From assembly GCF_035277725.1 (NCBI RefSeq), contig NZ_DATEJY010000124.1:27231-91230 (forward strand): 64,000 nt of DNA, given 5' to 3'. Both the position numbers and the translations under genes were made by a program. This document shows, in pieces, positions 43,049-50,469 of the stretch (the stretch's first letter is position 1; each line of letters opens with the position of its first letter). A model generated the notes under the pieces. That model was not told the DNA's origin. It was given only the letters and a program-made list of their open reading frames with translations, and ran no database searches. Source of the stretch: Dyella_B sp035277725. Its GTDB lineage: Bacteria; Pseudomonadota; Gammaproteobacteria; Xanthomonadales; Rhodanobacteraceae.

Positions 43049-43632
43049 GCGTTTGGGAAATCCGAAACTTCCTGATGAATACCGTGGCATGGGTTGGCCC
43101 CGCGCCGGAGACGGAATTCGTTCCCGATTTCGGCGTGTCGTTCTGGCAGCTCTTCGACACCAAAGCGCCAGGCCAACCGCTTGAATGGAGCGTGCGTCCA
43201 GAACTGGTGGCGTTTGCACCAGAGGGCCGTAAGAAACTTCCGCCACGCGCCGACGTTAGTCCCTTCACTGCGGCGGGCCTGGTGGTCAATGAAAAGGTCC
43301 GCACCTCGCTCGGTGAATTTCTCACCCAGTTCGGTCAACTTTTGGAAATCAATGTAGACGGCAAGACGGAGTACTACTACAACGTCACGAATGTCGTGCC
43401 CTGCATTGACGTCGAACGCTCTGAGATTTCCGCGGGCTTTGTAGACGTGCCCGTTTTTCAGGAACAACTCGTTCCTGTCGAGCCATCGATCTTCATCGAG
43501 CCGGTGATCCATGCTCGTATCTTCGTGAACGATGCTGCAAAGTCTATTCTGGAAGAGCGCATCGCCGCGAACAAAATCCGCGGCATGGACTTCAAGCAGT
43601 GGGGCAGCAGCAGCGATCAAAAGGTGGCGTAA
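43045..43632 (+). CDS. Immunity protein, DUF1629/Imm11-like
   Basis: A 195-residue protein matching the DUF1629/Imm11 pattern as I remember it: VSEKVRxxLxxxxG-like (VVNEKVRTSLGEFL), YYYNVTNVVPCIDVERSE, PVFQEQLVP and the C-terminal ERIAANKIRGMDFKQW. Such proteins neutralise polymorphic toxin domains. The overlap with the AHH gene makes it the likely cognate antidote. Confidence 0.78.
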   Translation: MSVWEIRNFLMNTVAWVGPAPETEFVPDFGVSFWQLFDTKAPGQPLEWSVRPELVAFAPEGRKKLPPRADVSPFTAAGLVVNEKVRTSLGEFLTQFGQLLEINVDGKTEYYYNVTNVVPCIDVERSEISAGFVDVPVFQEQLVPVEPSIFIEPVIHARIFVNDAAKSILEERIAANKIRGMDFKQWGSSSDQKVA

Positions 43633-43670
43633 CGAGCACGCCACCATCGCGCGCTGTGGGCGCCTGGGAG

Positions 43671-44087
43671 CTAGGAAGTTACGATCGCCGGGTTCGCCAT
43701 CCACTCCCTGTATTCCGGCACGGCCCGCTTGAACTGCTGCTCCAGCCAGACCATCTCATCCTGTGTGCGGTTGATTGCCCACCAATACACAAATTGCGAA
43801 AGACGCTCAGCCGCCGGGCTCTGAATGGGCTGGGCTTCTGCATGTTCTTGCTGGCGTGGCGCGTCCGACCGGACACCTAATCGCATGTCGCCAATTCCAA
43901 AAATCAACCAGTCCAGCGAAACACCCTTCTTCGCGGCAATATCGGCGCAAATCCCGTAGGGCGGGCTGTTGCGCTGACGCCAATTGCTCGGCGCGCTGAC
44001 GGCTAAATTGAGTTCCGCAGCCAGCGCCGAGTCGTTCTTGGCCCCATACACTTGGCGCATGCGGTGAATGATGTCGTTGACATCCAT
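43671..44087 (-). CDS. CI-like repressor of element 2
   Basis: A 138-residue repressor from ATG 44087 (RBS GGGGAA). The N-terminal helix-turn-helix (SALAAELNLAVSAPSNWRQR) ends with KGVSLDWLIFG, and the C-terminal part has FKRAVPEYREW as in the element 1 repressor. It lacks protease residues. The divergent recognition helix predicts heteroimmunity to element 1. An upstream in-frame ATG at 44201 would overlap the operator and is rejected. Confidence 0.86.
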   Translation of the reverse strand: MDVNDIIHRMRQVYGAKNDSALAAELNLAVSAPSNWRQRNSPPYGICADIAAKKGVSLDWLIFGIGDMRLGVRSDAPRQQEHAEAQPIQSPAAERLSQFVYWWAINRTQDEMVWLEQQFKRAVPEYREWMANPAIVTS

Positions 44088-44199
44088 GAGCGGTTCCCCG
44101 ACACGAAATGTGAAATCCCCTGCCGCAATTACTTGCGCTTTCACATTTTGTGCAATATCGTTCGAATTGTGTAACCCATCGGCATCGTACCCCATCGCC
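44088..44199. promoter_or_regulatory. Operator/promoter region between repressor and early operon, element 2
   Basis: It contains AAATGTGAAA (from 44106) with its exact inverted copy TTTCACATTT (44139-44148), and between them the dyad CGCAA-TTAC-TTGCG. CGCAA half-sites also occur in the operator gap of element 1. The start-proximal 30 bases resemble those before 2336. Confidence 0.55.
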
Positions 44200-44424
44200 A
44201 TGAAGAACTCTCCTGGTTATCGCCCGCGGATTTATGCACCGCGCGGCACGGCAAATCGAAAACGCATTCCGATCGGCCTCAATCCTGAGCACTTGGCTCG
44301 GTGCAAAGCGCTGGACGCGGCCGAGAGCAAAACCGATGCAGCCTACGTGCTTGAGGTGTATCTCGAAGGCCAGGCCCATCGGCACCAACACAGGACCACC
44401 GCCGGTGGTCTTGAGGCTAGGTAA
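44200..44424 (+). CDS. Small early regulatory protein (Cox position)
   Basis: A 74-residue basic protein starting MKNSPGYRPRIYAPRGTANRKRIPIGL. It sits in the same place as 2336-2581 in element 1 and shares the xPRG(V/T) N-terminal motif and the helix that follows (LNPEHLARCKALDA). It is probably a DNA-binding switch protein; no direct motif proof. Confidence 0.6.
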   Translation: MKNSPGYRPRIYAPRGTANRKRIPIGLNPEHLARCKALDAAESKTDAAYVLEVYLEGQAHRHQHRTTAGGLEAR

Positions 44425-44456
44425 GCGTAGACGCGGTGTACGAGGACTAAACAGCG

Positions 44457-44786
44457 ATGACACCTCCCCGCAACACAATGGCCTGCCCGCATTGCCAGTC
44501 GCGCATGCGCACGATCACCTCGCGGCAACTAAGTACCCTGGTGCGCGAGATCTATTTCGACTGCATGAATGTCGATTGCAGCCACCGCTGCGTGGCCCAA
44601 CTCGGGATCGTTCGCACCCTGGTGCCGAGCCTGGTCCCGAACGCCGAGGTGTCGCTGCCTATCGTGGCTCGCCGCACCAATGACATCACCATGGCACCAA
44701 CCACGCCACCGGCGATCGATAACGCCCCTGCTCCGCCGCCGTCCGGCACCGCAGGCTCCCATTACGCACCGATGGTGCTCAACTGA
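44457..44786 (+). CDS. ogr: Ogr/Delta-type zinc-finger late gene activator
   Basis: 109 residues with C-x2-C-x22-C-x4-C (CPHC ... CMNVDC), identical in spacing to P2 Ogr and to the element 1 homologue. It would activate the late promoters carrying GTTCTG-N12-CAGAAC at 17765 and 26789. The C-terminal half is Pro/Thr-rich and variable. The start at 44457 could also be a later ATG (44478). Confidence 0.9.
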   Translation: MTPPRNTMACPHCQSRMRTITSRQLSTLVREIYFDCMNVDCSHRCVAQLGIVRTLVPSLVPNAEVSLPIVARRTNDITMAPTTPPAIDNAPAPPPSGTAGSHYAPMVLN

Positions 44787-44800
44787 CCGCAGGGGTTTCC

Positions 44801-45196
44801 ATGTCGCTCTCCCACTCCCTTCCCCACGATCACACGCACGCCGCCATGCTGATCTACAGCGCCACGCGGTTCATCGTCACGCACCAGGCCGAGCACCTGG
44901 ACAGCGAACAGCTCGTCAAGCGCTGCTGTGCGCATCTGATGGCCACCACGGGCATCACCGAGACCGCCGCGCAGCACTACGCCATGCACGCCCTGGCCGA
45001 ACTGCAAGCCAAGCACGTTCCCGCCTATTTCGACATCAGTCACAGCACGTCCTACGTGATCCGCGTTGTCGATCCCTCCACCGGTCATGCCTACGCGCTG
45101 ACAGCCAGCGACGTCCTACAGATCGCCAAGCAGCAGAGCGAAGGCGACCACGACACCCTACGCGTCACGCAGCAATGCGGACGGCGTGCTGGCTGA
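44801..45196 (+). CDS. Conserved hypothetical phage early protein
   Basis: A 131-residue protein homologous to 2896-3237 in element 1 (HQAEHLDSEQLVKRCCAHL; THSTSYVIRVVDPST-like). It follows Ogr in both prophages. The function is unknown. It precedes the structured leader region. Confidence 0.75.
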   Translation: MSLSHSLPHDHTHAAMLIYSATRFIVTHQAEHLDSEQLVKRCCAHLMATTGITETAAQHYAMHALAELQAKHVPAYFDISHSTSYVIRVVDPSTGHAYALTASDVLQIAKQQSEGDHDTLRVTQQCGRRAG

Positions 45197-45360
45197 TTTA
45201 GCCGCGCCCCTCTAACCCTTCCTTCTTTCCCCCAACACCGGCTGCGTGAGCAGCCGGCACGGACACGGCTTGCCTGATGAATTCACCTATGCGCACTCAG
45301 ACGTTGACACGTCCCCTCCCAGGGAGGGATGCTTCGGCTGTCGCCGCAAAATCGGCGACC

Positions 45361-45597
45361 GGGTTTAGCAGCCCGATCAGCCAAAGGCGCGCAGGCGCCC
45401 ATCCTCCGATGCGAGCGCTTTTTTTGCGCCTGCAGTCGGCGCACGCTTGCACGCAGCGCAGCTCACTTTATGGCGGGCGGCGCGGGGGAGCCCTCGGGCT
45501 CGCCGGTCCCCTTTGGCGCCGGTCTGCTAACCCCGCGTCGTCCGTCACCCTGTTTAGCAGCGGGGGGACGGGCTTAACCAGCCTTAGGAATCCCCCA
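45361..45597 (+). ncRNA. Structured leader RNA, P4 CI-RNA-like arrangement
   Basis: The 400-bp gap before the next gene contains GGGTTTAGCAGCCCG (45361-45375), the complementary stretch GGTCTGCTAACCCCG (45521-45535) and a second copy CTGTTTAGCAGC (45550-45561). Between them are a strong hairpin (GAGCCC/GGGCTC, 45488-45501) and other GC-rich palindromes. In satellite P4 the CI RNA carries seqB, which pairs with seqA and seqC in the leader and terminates replication-gene transcription. The same A-B-C order is present here. It is inferred from layout; the RNA ends are not known. Confidence 0.5.
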
Positions 45598-45858
45598 ATG
45601 CCTGCACCCTGCCGTGCCGCATGCGCTCGCCTGCGCCCGACGCTGACCATCGATCAGCGCATCGAAATCGTCTTCGCCGAACTGCACGCCGCCAATGGCG
45701 CATTGCGTGCGGCTACCGCCGGCCTCTCCGCTGCTCTACAGCAGGACTTGATCGATTCCGGCGACGTGTATGAACTGCTGCGCGTCATCCACCTGCGCTT
45801 GAAGCAAACCATTGCCGACGCAGAACAGGCGGCGCTCGAACAGGAGTGCCGCGCATGA
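45598..45858 (+). CDS. Small helical phage protein (family of 6615 and 10723)
   Basis: An 86-residue protein from ATG 45598 with AGGA upstream. TAGLSAALQQDLIDSGDVYELLRVIHLRL matches the pattern of 6615 (TGIAEGMRRNVLHADAAYQLL). A longer frame from 45277 would translate the structured leader and is less likely. ATGA-type overlap with the next gene. Confidence 0.65.
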   Translation: MPAPCRAACARLRPTLTIDQRIEIVFAELHAANGALRAATAGLSAALQQDLIDSGDVYELLRVIHLRLKQTIADAEQAALEQECRA

Positions 45859-46124
45859 CGTCCACGAAGCCTTCCTGCCGCGGCTGCCAGTTCCACGCAC
45901 TGCTTTCCTTACTCGGCGGCAAGCTGCATCTGTGCACGCTGCCACCGGATTGTTCCCCGATGAGCGCAACGCGCGAAGAAAACACTGACTGGCTCGCGTG
46001 CGACGAGCCGCTGTGCACCTACATGGGAACGAGCTGCCACGTGATGCGCCGGCCAGGCGCGCTCTGTGGCCCTCACGCCGCCATGTGGCGTTGTGCTGAT
46101 ACCGACACCGAGGGTAAAGCATGA
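45855..46124 (+). CDS. Cysteine-rich small protein
   Basis: An 89-residue protein with nine cysteines (CRGC, then CTLPPDC, CDEPLC, CHV, LCG, WRC) that likely bind zinc. The function is unknown. It is coupled on both sides by overlaps (45855/45858 and 46121/46124) to the small helical gene and the primase. Confidence 0.65.
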   Translation: MTSTKPSCRGCQFHALLSLLGGKLHLCTLPPDCSPMSATREENTDWLACDEPLCTYMGTSCHVMRRPGALCGPHAAMWRCADTDTEGKA

Positions 46125-48835
46125 GCGCGCCACGGTACGCGATGAGCACGGAACTGCTCGCCGATGTCACCCGCGAGCTGACTCACCAGTTCGGCTTCAA
46201 GGTCAAGAAGGATTACCTGCGCGGCGGCAAGTGCCCGGATTGCGGCAAGCCGGAGTTGTACGCCAACGCCAGCGCACCGTGGGTGGTTCGCTGCGGCCGT
46301 CTGAAAAACTGCGGCTTTGAGGCATCGGTGAAAGACCTCTATCCCGATCTTTTCGAGGATTGGTCCGAGCGCTACAAGAAAACCGACGACAAGCCGCACG
46401 CCGCCGCGGACGCGTACCTGAAAAATTCGCGCGGCTTCAACTTGACCCGCGTACAGGGCGCCTACACGCAGGAATGGTTCAAGGACCTCGACTCCGGAGC
46501 GACCTCGGCCACGGTGCGCTTTGCTCTGCCAGGCGGCGGCTACTGGGAACGCCTGATCGATCGCGCTCACCGCTTCGGCAAGATGAAAGCGCGCTTTGCG
46601 CCGGGCAAGAGCTACGCGGGCGAGGTGTGGATACCACCCACCGTCACCGGCGAGAAGTTGGCAATCCTCGACAAAGTCTGGATCGTGGAAGGTATCTTCG
46701 ATGCAGTGGCCCTGGGTCATCACGGCATCGACGCGGTGTCGGCGATGAGCTGCAACAACTACCCGGACACGTTCCTGGCGAGACTGCGTGCCCAGCGCGG
46801 CAATTCCTTGCCTACGCTGGTGTGGGCGTTGGACGGTGACGCCGCCGGCCGCGACTACACGCAGCGGTGGGTCAAACGCGCACGCAAGGACGGCTGGAAG
46901 TGTGAGGCCGCGACGATTCCGCAGACGGGTAAGAGCAAGCAGGACTGGAACGACCTGCACCTGGCGGACAAGCTCATGCCCAACGACATCGACGAATACC
47001 TGTATCAGGGTTCGTTGCTGATCGCGCGCAACCATGCTGACAAGGCGCGGCTGATCTATAGCCGTACCGGTATGGCGACGTTCTTCTACGACTTCAGCGA
47101 TCGCCTGTACTGGTTTGACCTGGACATCCGGGCGCTGGACAAGGCGATGCAGCAGCTCGAGGAAAAAGACCCGGATCAAGACGAGCAGGAACGCCGCGAC
47201 CAGGCGCTGGTGGAAGCCTGCGAAAACGTGGAGATCGCCAACTGTAACCCGCAGCCGCTGTACTTCCAGGCCAACACCGTCACCGACGAGTCCTGGTACT
47301 ACTACCGCGTCACCTTCCCGCATGGCGGCGGTGCGGTGAAGAACACCTTCGCCGGCAGCAGCTTGGCCAGCGCAAGCGAGTTTAAGAAGCGGCTCTTGAG
47401 CATTGCGCCAGGTGCGGTGTTCACCGGTACCAGCCAGCAGCTCGACCGCATCATCCAGCGGCAGCTGTTCAACATCAAAACGGTCGAGACCATCGACTTC
47501 ATCGGCTACAGCAAAGAGCATGGCGTGTACGTCATGGGCGATATCGCCATCAAGGATGGCGTGATACACACGCTCAACGACGAGGACTACTTCGAGCTAG
47601 GCAAGCTCAATCTGAAAACCTTGAGCCAGTCGCCGCAGCTCACGCTCAACCGCGACCGGCGCGAGTACCGTGCGGAGTGGCTCGACCTGGTGTGGCAATG
47701 CTTTGGCGCCAAGGGCCTGGTCGCGCTGGCGTTCTGGTTTGGCAGCCTGTTTGCCGAGCAGATCCGCCAGGTGCAAAAGAGCTACCCCTTCCTGGAGCTG
47801 GTCGGCGAAGCCGGCGCCGGCAAGTCCACCCTGATCGAGTTCATGTGGAAGCTGTGCGGGCGACGCGACTACGAAGGTTTCGACCCCTCGAAGTCCACCG
47901 CTGCCGCCCGTGCGCGCAACTTCGCGCAGGTGTCGAACCTGCCGGTGGTGCTGATCGAAAGCGACCGTGACGACGACGCCAAGAAGCGCTTCGACTGGGA
48001 CGAACTCAAGACCGCCTACAACGGCCGCAGCGTGCGTGCCACGGGCGTCAAGAACTCCGGCAACGAAACGCGCGAGCCGCCGTTTCGCGCCACGGTGGTG
48101 ATTTCGCAGAACGCCAAGGTAGAGGCCAGCGAAGCGATCATGCAGCGCATCTGCCACATTTCCGTGGATCGCTCGGCGCACACGGCGCAGACGCGCGCGG
48201 CGGCGCTCAAGCTGGAGCAGACGCCGGTGGATGCGGTGAGCCACTTCCTGCTGCTGGCCACGCGTGCGGAAGCCAAGGTGATGGAAACAATCCTGGCCAA
48301 CGCACCAAAGCACGAGCACACGCTGCTGGATCATCCGGAAATCAAAACCACGCGTATCGCCAAGAACCACGGCCAGCTGCTCGCGGTATTCGATGCGCTG
48401 TCGCATGTCGTCACGCTGAGTGACGCGCAAAAAGAAGCGGTGCGCAGCGAAGTGACCGCCATGGCCATCGAGCGACAGGCATCCATCAGCAGCGATCACA
48501 AGGTGGTGCAGATTTTTTGGGAGCGGTTCGACTACCTCGATACCTGGAACGCAGCAGCAGCCTCGCTCAATCACAGCCGCAACCCGCGCGAGATCGCGGT
48601 CAACCTCAACCACTTCGAACAGATCGCCGCACACCACCGGCTCGAAGTACCGTCATTGTCTGATCTCAAGAAGCACCTGCGCAGCTCGCGCTCACGCAAA
48701 TTCGTGGACATGAAGGCCGTCAACAGCGCCATCTGGCTTCACGACAACACCGACGAATCCCGTGGACGCACGGTTAAGTGCTGGGTCTTCCAGCGTGGGC
48801 CAAACGAACAGCCGACTGCATCGGCAAAAAACTAA
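46121..48835 (+). CDS. Replication primase/helicase, toprim and P-loop (P4 alpha-like layout)
   Basis: A 904-residue homologue of 3710-6397. The zinc motif is C38, C41, C58, C64. A toprim-like core (VWIVEGIFDAVAL, WALDGDAAGRDY) and Walker A K568 in GEAGAGKST follow. The C-terminal domain at about 792-890 ends in KCWVFQ, the domain also present in the KilA-N protein. It is expected to initiate phage replication. It starts by ATGA overlap; MSTELL at 46142 is an alternative. Confidence 0.9.
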   Translation: MSAPRYAMSTELLADVTRELTHQFGFKVKKDYLRGGKCPDCGKPELYANASAPWVVRCGRLKNCGFEASVKDLYPDLFEDWSERYKKTDDKPHAAADAYLKNSRGFNLTRVQGAYTQEWFKDLDSGATSATVRFALPGGGYWERLIDRAHRFGKMKARFAPGKSYAGEVWIPPTVTGEKLAILDKVWIVEGIFDAVALGHHGIDAVSAMSCNNYPDTFLARLRAQRGNSLPTLVWALDGDAAGRDYTQRWVKRARKDGWKCEAATIPQTGKSKQDWNDLHLADKLMPNDIDEYLYQGSLLIARNHADKARLIYSRTGMATFFYDFSDRLYWFDLDIRALDKAMQQLEEKDPDQDEQERRDQALVEACENVEIANCNPQPLYFQANTVTDESWYYYRVTFPHGGGAVKNTFAGSSLASASEFKKRLLSIAPGAVFTGTSQQLDRIIQRQLFNIKTVETIDFIGYSKEHGVYVMGDIAIKDGVIHTLNDEDYFELGKLNLKTLSQSPQLTLNRDRREYRAEWLDLVWQCFGAKGLVALAFWFGSLFAEQIRQVQKSYPFLELVGEAGAGKSTLIEFMWKLCGRRDYEGFDPSKSTAAARARNFAQVSNLPVVLIESDRDDDAKKRFDWDELKTAYNGRSVRATGVKNSGNETREPPFRATVVISQNAKVEASEAIMQRICHISVDRSAHTAQTRAAALKLEQTPVDAVSHFLLLATRAEAKVMETILANAPKHEHTLLDHPEIKTTRIAKNHGQLLAVFDALSHVVTLSDAQKEAVRSEVTAMAIERQASISSDHKVVQIFWERFDYLDTWNAAAASLNHSRNPREIAVNLNHFEQIAAHHRLEVPSLSDLKKHLRSSRSRKFVDMKAVNSAIWLHDNTDESRGRTVKCWVFQRGPNEQPTASAKN

Positions 48836-48862
48836 TAAGCAAAACAGGGAGAACAAAGCCTT

Positions 48863-49075
48863 ATGAACAAGAACCACCATATCGTTGATGCGGAGCTACT
48901 GCGCACGCTTTCGGGCAAACGCACCGAAGCTGCGGTGCGCAGGTGGGCGCGTCGGCAAGGCATTGCTATCAAAGATGGCGCCAATGGTCCGTGGACGACG
49001 ATTCAAGCCGTAAATGCTTCTCTAGGAATTGACGTCGCAAAAAACGATGTAGCGTACAGCCTGGATATCCTATGA
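48863..49075 (+). CDS. Small DUF4224-like protein, possible excisionase
   Basis: A 70-residue protein with AGGGAG upstream. The pattern VDAELLRTLSGKRTEAAVRRWARRQGI resembles DUF4224 proteins, which sit directly before tyrosine integrases in many prophages. It overlaps the integrase start by four bases. A directionality-factor role is inferred from that. Confidence 0.65.
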   Translation: MNKNHHIVDAELLRTLSGKRTEAAVRRWARRQGIAIKDGANGPWTTIQAVNASLGIDVAKNDVAYSLDIL

Positions 49076-50256
49076 CTCGCGGCAGGAAGCGTAAGTACGA
49101 CGCCACCGTCCCACAACATATAGACCAGACGAAGATTCCCAACGGAATCTATTGGCATCGTCAACGTCATTTTTGGTACACGATTTACGCCGACGGTAAG
49201 TCGCGGAGCAAGAAAATTGCCGACAAGACGGCACGTCTCTCTGACTTATTCCGTATTGCTGATGAGCTATCGGGATTGGACGAGCAAATGCTCGATTACA
49301 TGCTCGACCAATTTGAACAGTCCGACAAGTTCAAAAGCTTGAAGAAAGCAACGCAGGACGATTACCAATATTGTCGGCGAGTTCTTCAAAACTTCGAGAC
49401 AAAGCTGGGTGTTCCTTTTGCAAAGCTCAATCGCAAGCGCATCCACCGGCCCATCGTGCAGAAGCTTATCGATGAGCTAGCAAAGGGCGAACGTGCACGA
49501 GATGGCAGTTATCCTAAACCAACACCTGCGAAGGCAAATCACGTTCTGCGCTACCTGTCCCGCGCATTCGAGTGGGGCATCAATCGCGGTTATAGCGAAG
49601 AAAATCCAGCATCAGGTGTTGAAGCAGCCGTTGAGCGAGCCGACCCGCGCATGCCAGAGCTCATTACTATGCGCGCAGTCATCGCGCTTTGGCGCCGTCG
49701 CGGAAGCTTTCCGAGTCGACGCAAAGGATCGCTGTCGCCTTACCTGTGGGCTGTCGCAGAAATTGCTTATCGTTGCCGTATGCGCAACGTCGAAGTACGC
49801 AAGCTTTCAGATGCTGATGCGCTGCCTGAAGGTGTATACGTCGATCGCGTTAAAGGCAGCCGTGACAACGTCACACGTTGGATTCCTGCCTTACGGGAAG
49901 CATGGGACTTTCTTGTACAAAGACGAAATGCAATATGGGCAAAACGGCGCCGGCCGGTACCTCTTCGCGCAGAAGATCGACCGTTGATCGTCGCTGAAGA
50001 CGGCGCACGCGTGTCGAAAGAAGCGCTTAAAAGTGCATGGGCACGCGGCATCGAAATCGCGATGGAAGCCAAACTCATCACTGATGCTGAACGCTTCGGC
50101 CTTCATGGACTGAAGCACCGAGGGATCACCGACACAGCAGGCACACCTGACAAGAAGCAACAGGCAAGTGGCCACATAGAACGACGCATGGTCCATCGCT
50201 ACGACCACGAAGTGCCGCTCGTCGAGCCCGCTGGAGAAGGGGCTGATATCGACTAA
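49072..50256 (+). CDS. int: Tyrosine integrase of element 2
   Basis: A 394-residue tyrosine recombinase without the DUF4102 domain. Catalytic candidates are R236 or R238 (CRMRNVEV), H345-K348-H349-R350 (HGLKHRG), H368 and nucleophile Y377 (HIERRMVHRYDH). The HxxR box reads H-G-L-K-H-R, which is unusual. It reads toward attR at 50325 and should serve integration of element 2 at tRNA-Asn. Confidence 0.93.
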   Translation: MTRGRKRKYDATVPQHIDQTKIPNGIYWHRQRHFWYTIYADGKSRSKKIADKTARLSDLFRIADELSGLDEQMLDYMLDQFEQSDKFKSLKKATQDDYQYCRRVLQNFETKLGVPFAKLNRKRIHRPIVQKLIDELAKGERARDGSYPKPTPAKANHVLRYLSRAFEWGINRGYSEENPASGVEAAVERADPRMPELITMRAVIALWRRRGSFPSRRKGSLSPYLWAVAEIAYRCRMRNVEVRKLSDADALPEGVYVDRVKGSRDNVTRWIPALREAWDFLVQRRNAIWAKRRRPVPLRAEDRPLIVAEDGARVSKEALKSAWARGIEIAMEAKLITDAERFGLHGLKHRGITDTAGTPDKKQQASGHIERRMVHRYDHEVPLVEPAGEGADID

Positions 50257-50289
50257 TTTTATACGCGTTTTTATACACGCCCAAATAAA

Positions 50290-50316
50290 AAGGGCCTGCG
50301 GAGTTCGCAAGCCCTT
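50290..50316 (-). terminator. Rho-independent terminator after tRNA-Asn
   Basis: A hairpin AAGGGCCTGCG/CGCAAGCCCTT with one mismatch, followed on the minus strand by a T-rich run (A-run at 50286-50290 on the + strand). It lies downstream of tRNA-Asn and also faces the end of the integrase. Confidence 0.65.
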
Positions 50317-50324
50317 GATATATC

Positions 50325-50372
50325 TGGCGCCCGAAGTTGGACTCGAACCAACGACCCCCTGATTAACAGTCA
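50325..50372. other. attR of element 2 (48-bp core inside tRNA-Asn)
   Basis: It is identical to 8348-8395. The flanking bases differ on both sides (c50324 against a8347; a50373 against g8396), so the core is defined exactly by sequence identity. Confidence 0.92.
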
Positions 50373-50401
50373 AGTGCTCTAACCGGCTGAGCTATTCGGG
50401 C
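50325..50401 (-). tRNA. tRNA-Asn(GTT)
   Basis: A 77-base cloverleaf with encoded CCA: acceptor GCCCGAA/TTCGGGC with discriminator G, GCTC D-stem, anticodon loop CTGTTAA with GTT, and T-loop GTTCGAGTC. It faces the prophages, and its 3' half is the 48-bp att core. The gene is intact after integration because the phage att restores the 3' part. Confidence 0.96.
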
Positions 50402-50469
50402 GGGGAGCTGCGTAGTTTGGGGAAGTGGCCTGCGACTGTCAAGACGGCGGGGCACATTCCTCAACGTAT

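Larger units (their letters stand above)
8348..50372. mobile_element. Element 2: complete P2-like prophage (about 42 kb)
   Basis: It is bounded by a perfect 48-bp direct repeat (8348-8395 and 50325-50372), which is the 3' half of tRNA-Asn. The interior has a full P2-type virion set (Q P O N M L X R S V W J I H FI FII E E' T U D), lysis genes, repressor, Ogr, primase/helicase and an integrase next to the right end. The virion genes have lengths close to P2 and no visible frameshifts. The accessory genes sit at 8.5-14.6 kb, 24.6-26.7 kb and 38.2-43.6 kb. It may be an inducible phage; that part is inference. Confidence 0.93.

Noticed and set aside
45277..45597. N-terminal extension of the small gene at 45598
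   Set aside because: It would translate the palindromic leader into a low-complexity Arg/Gly/Ser sequence; the ATG at 45598 has an RBS and matches its relatives.
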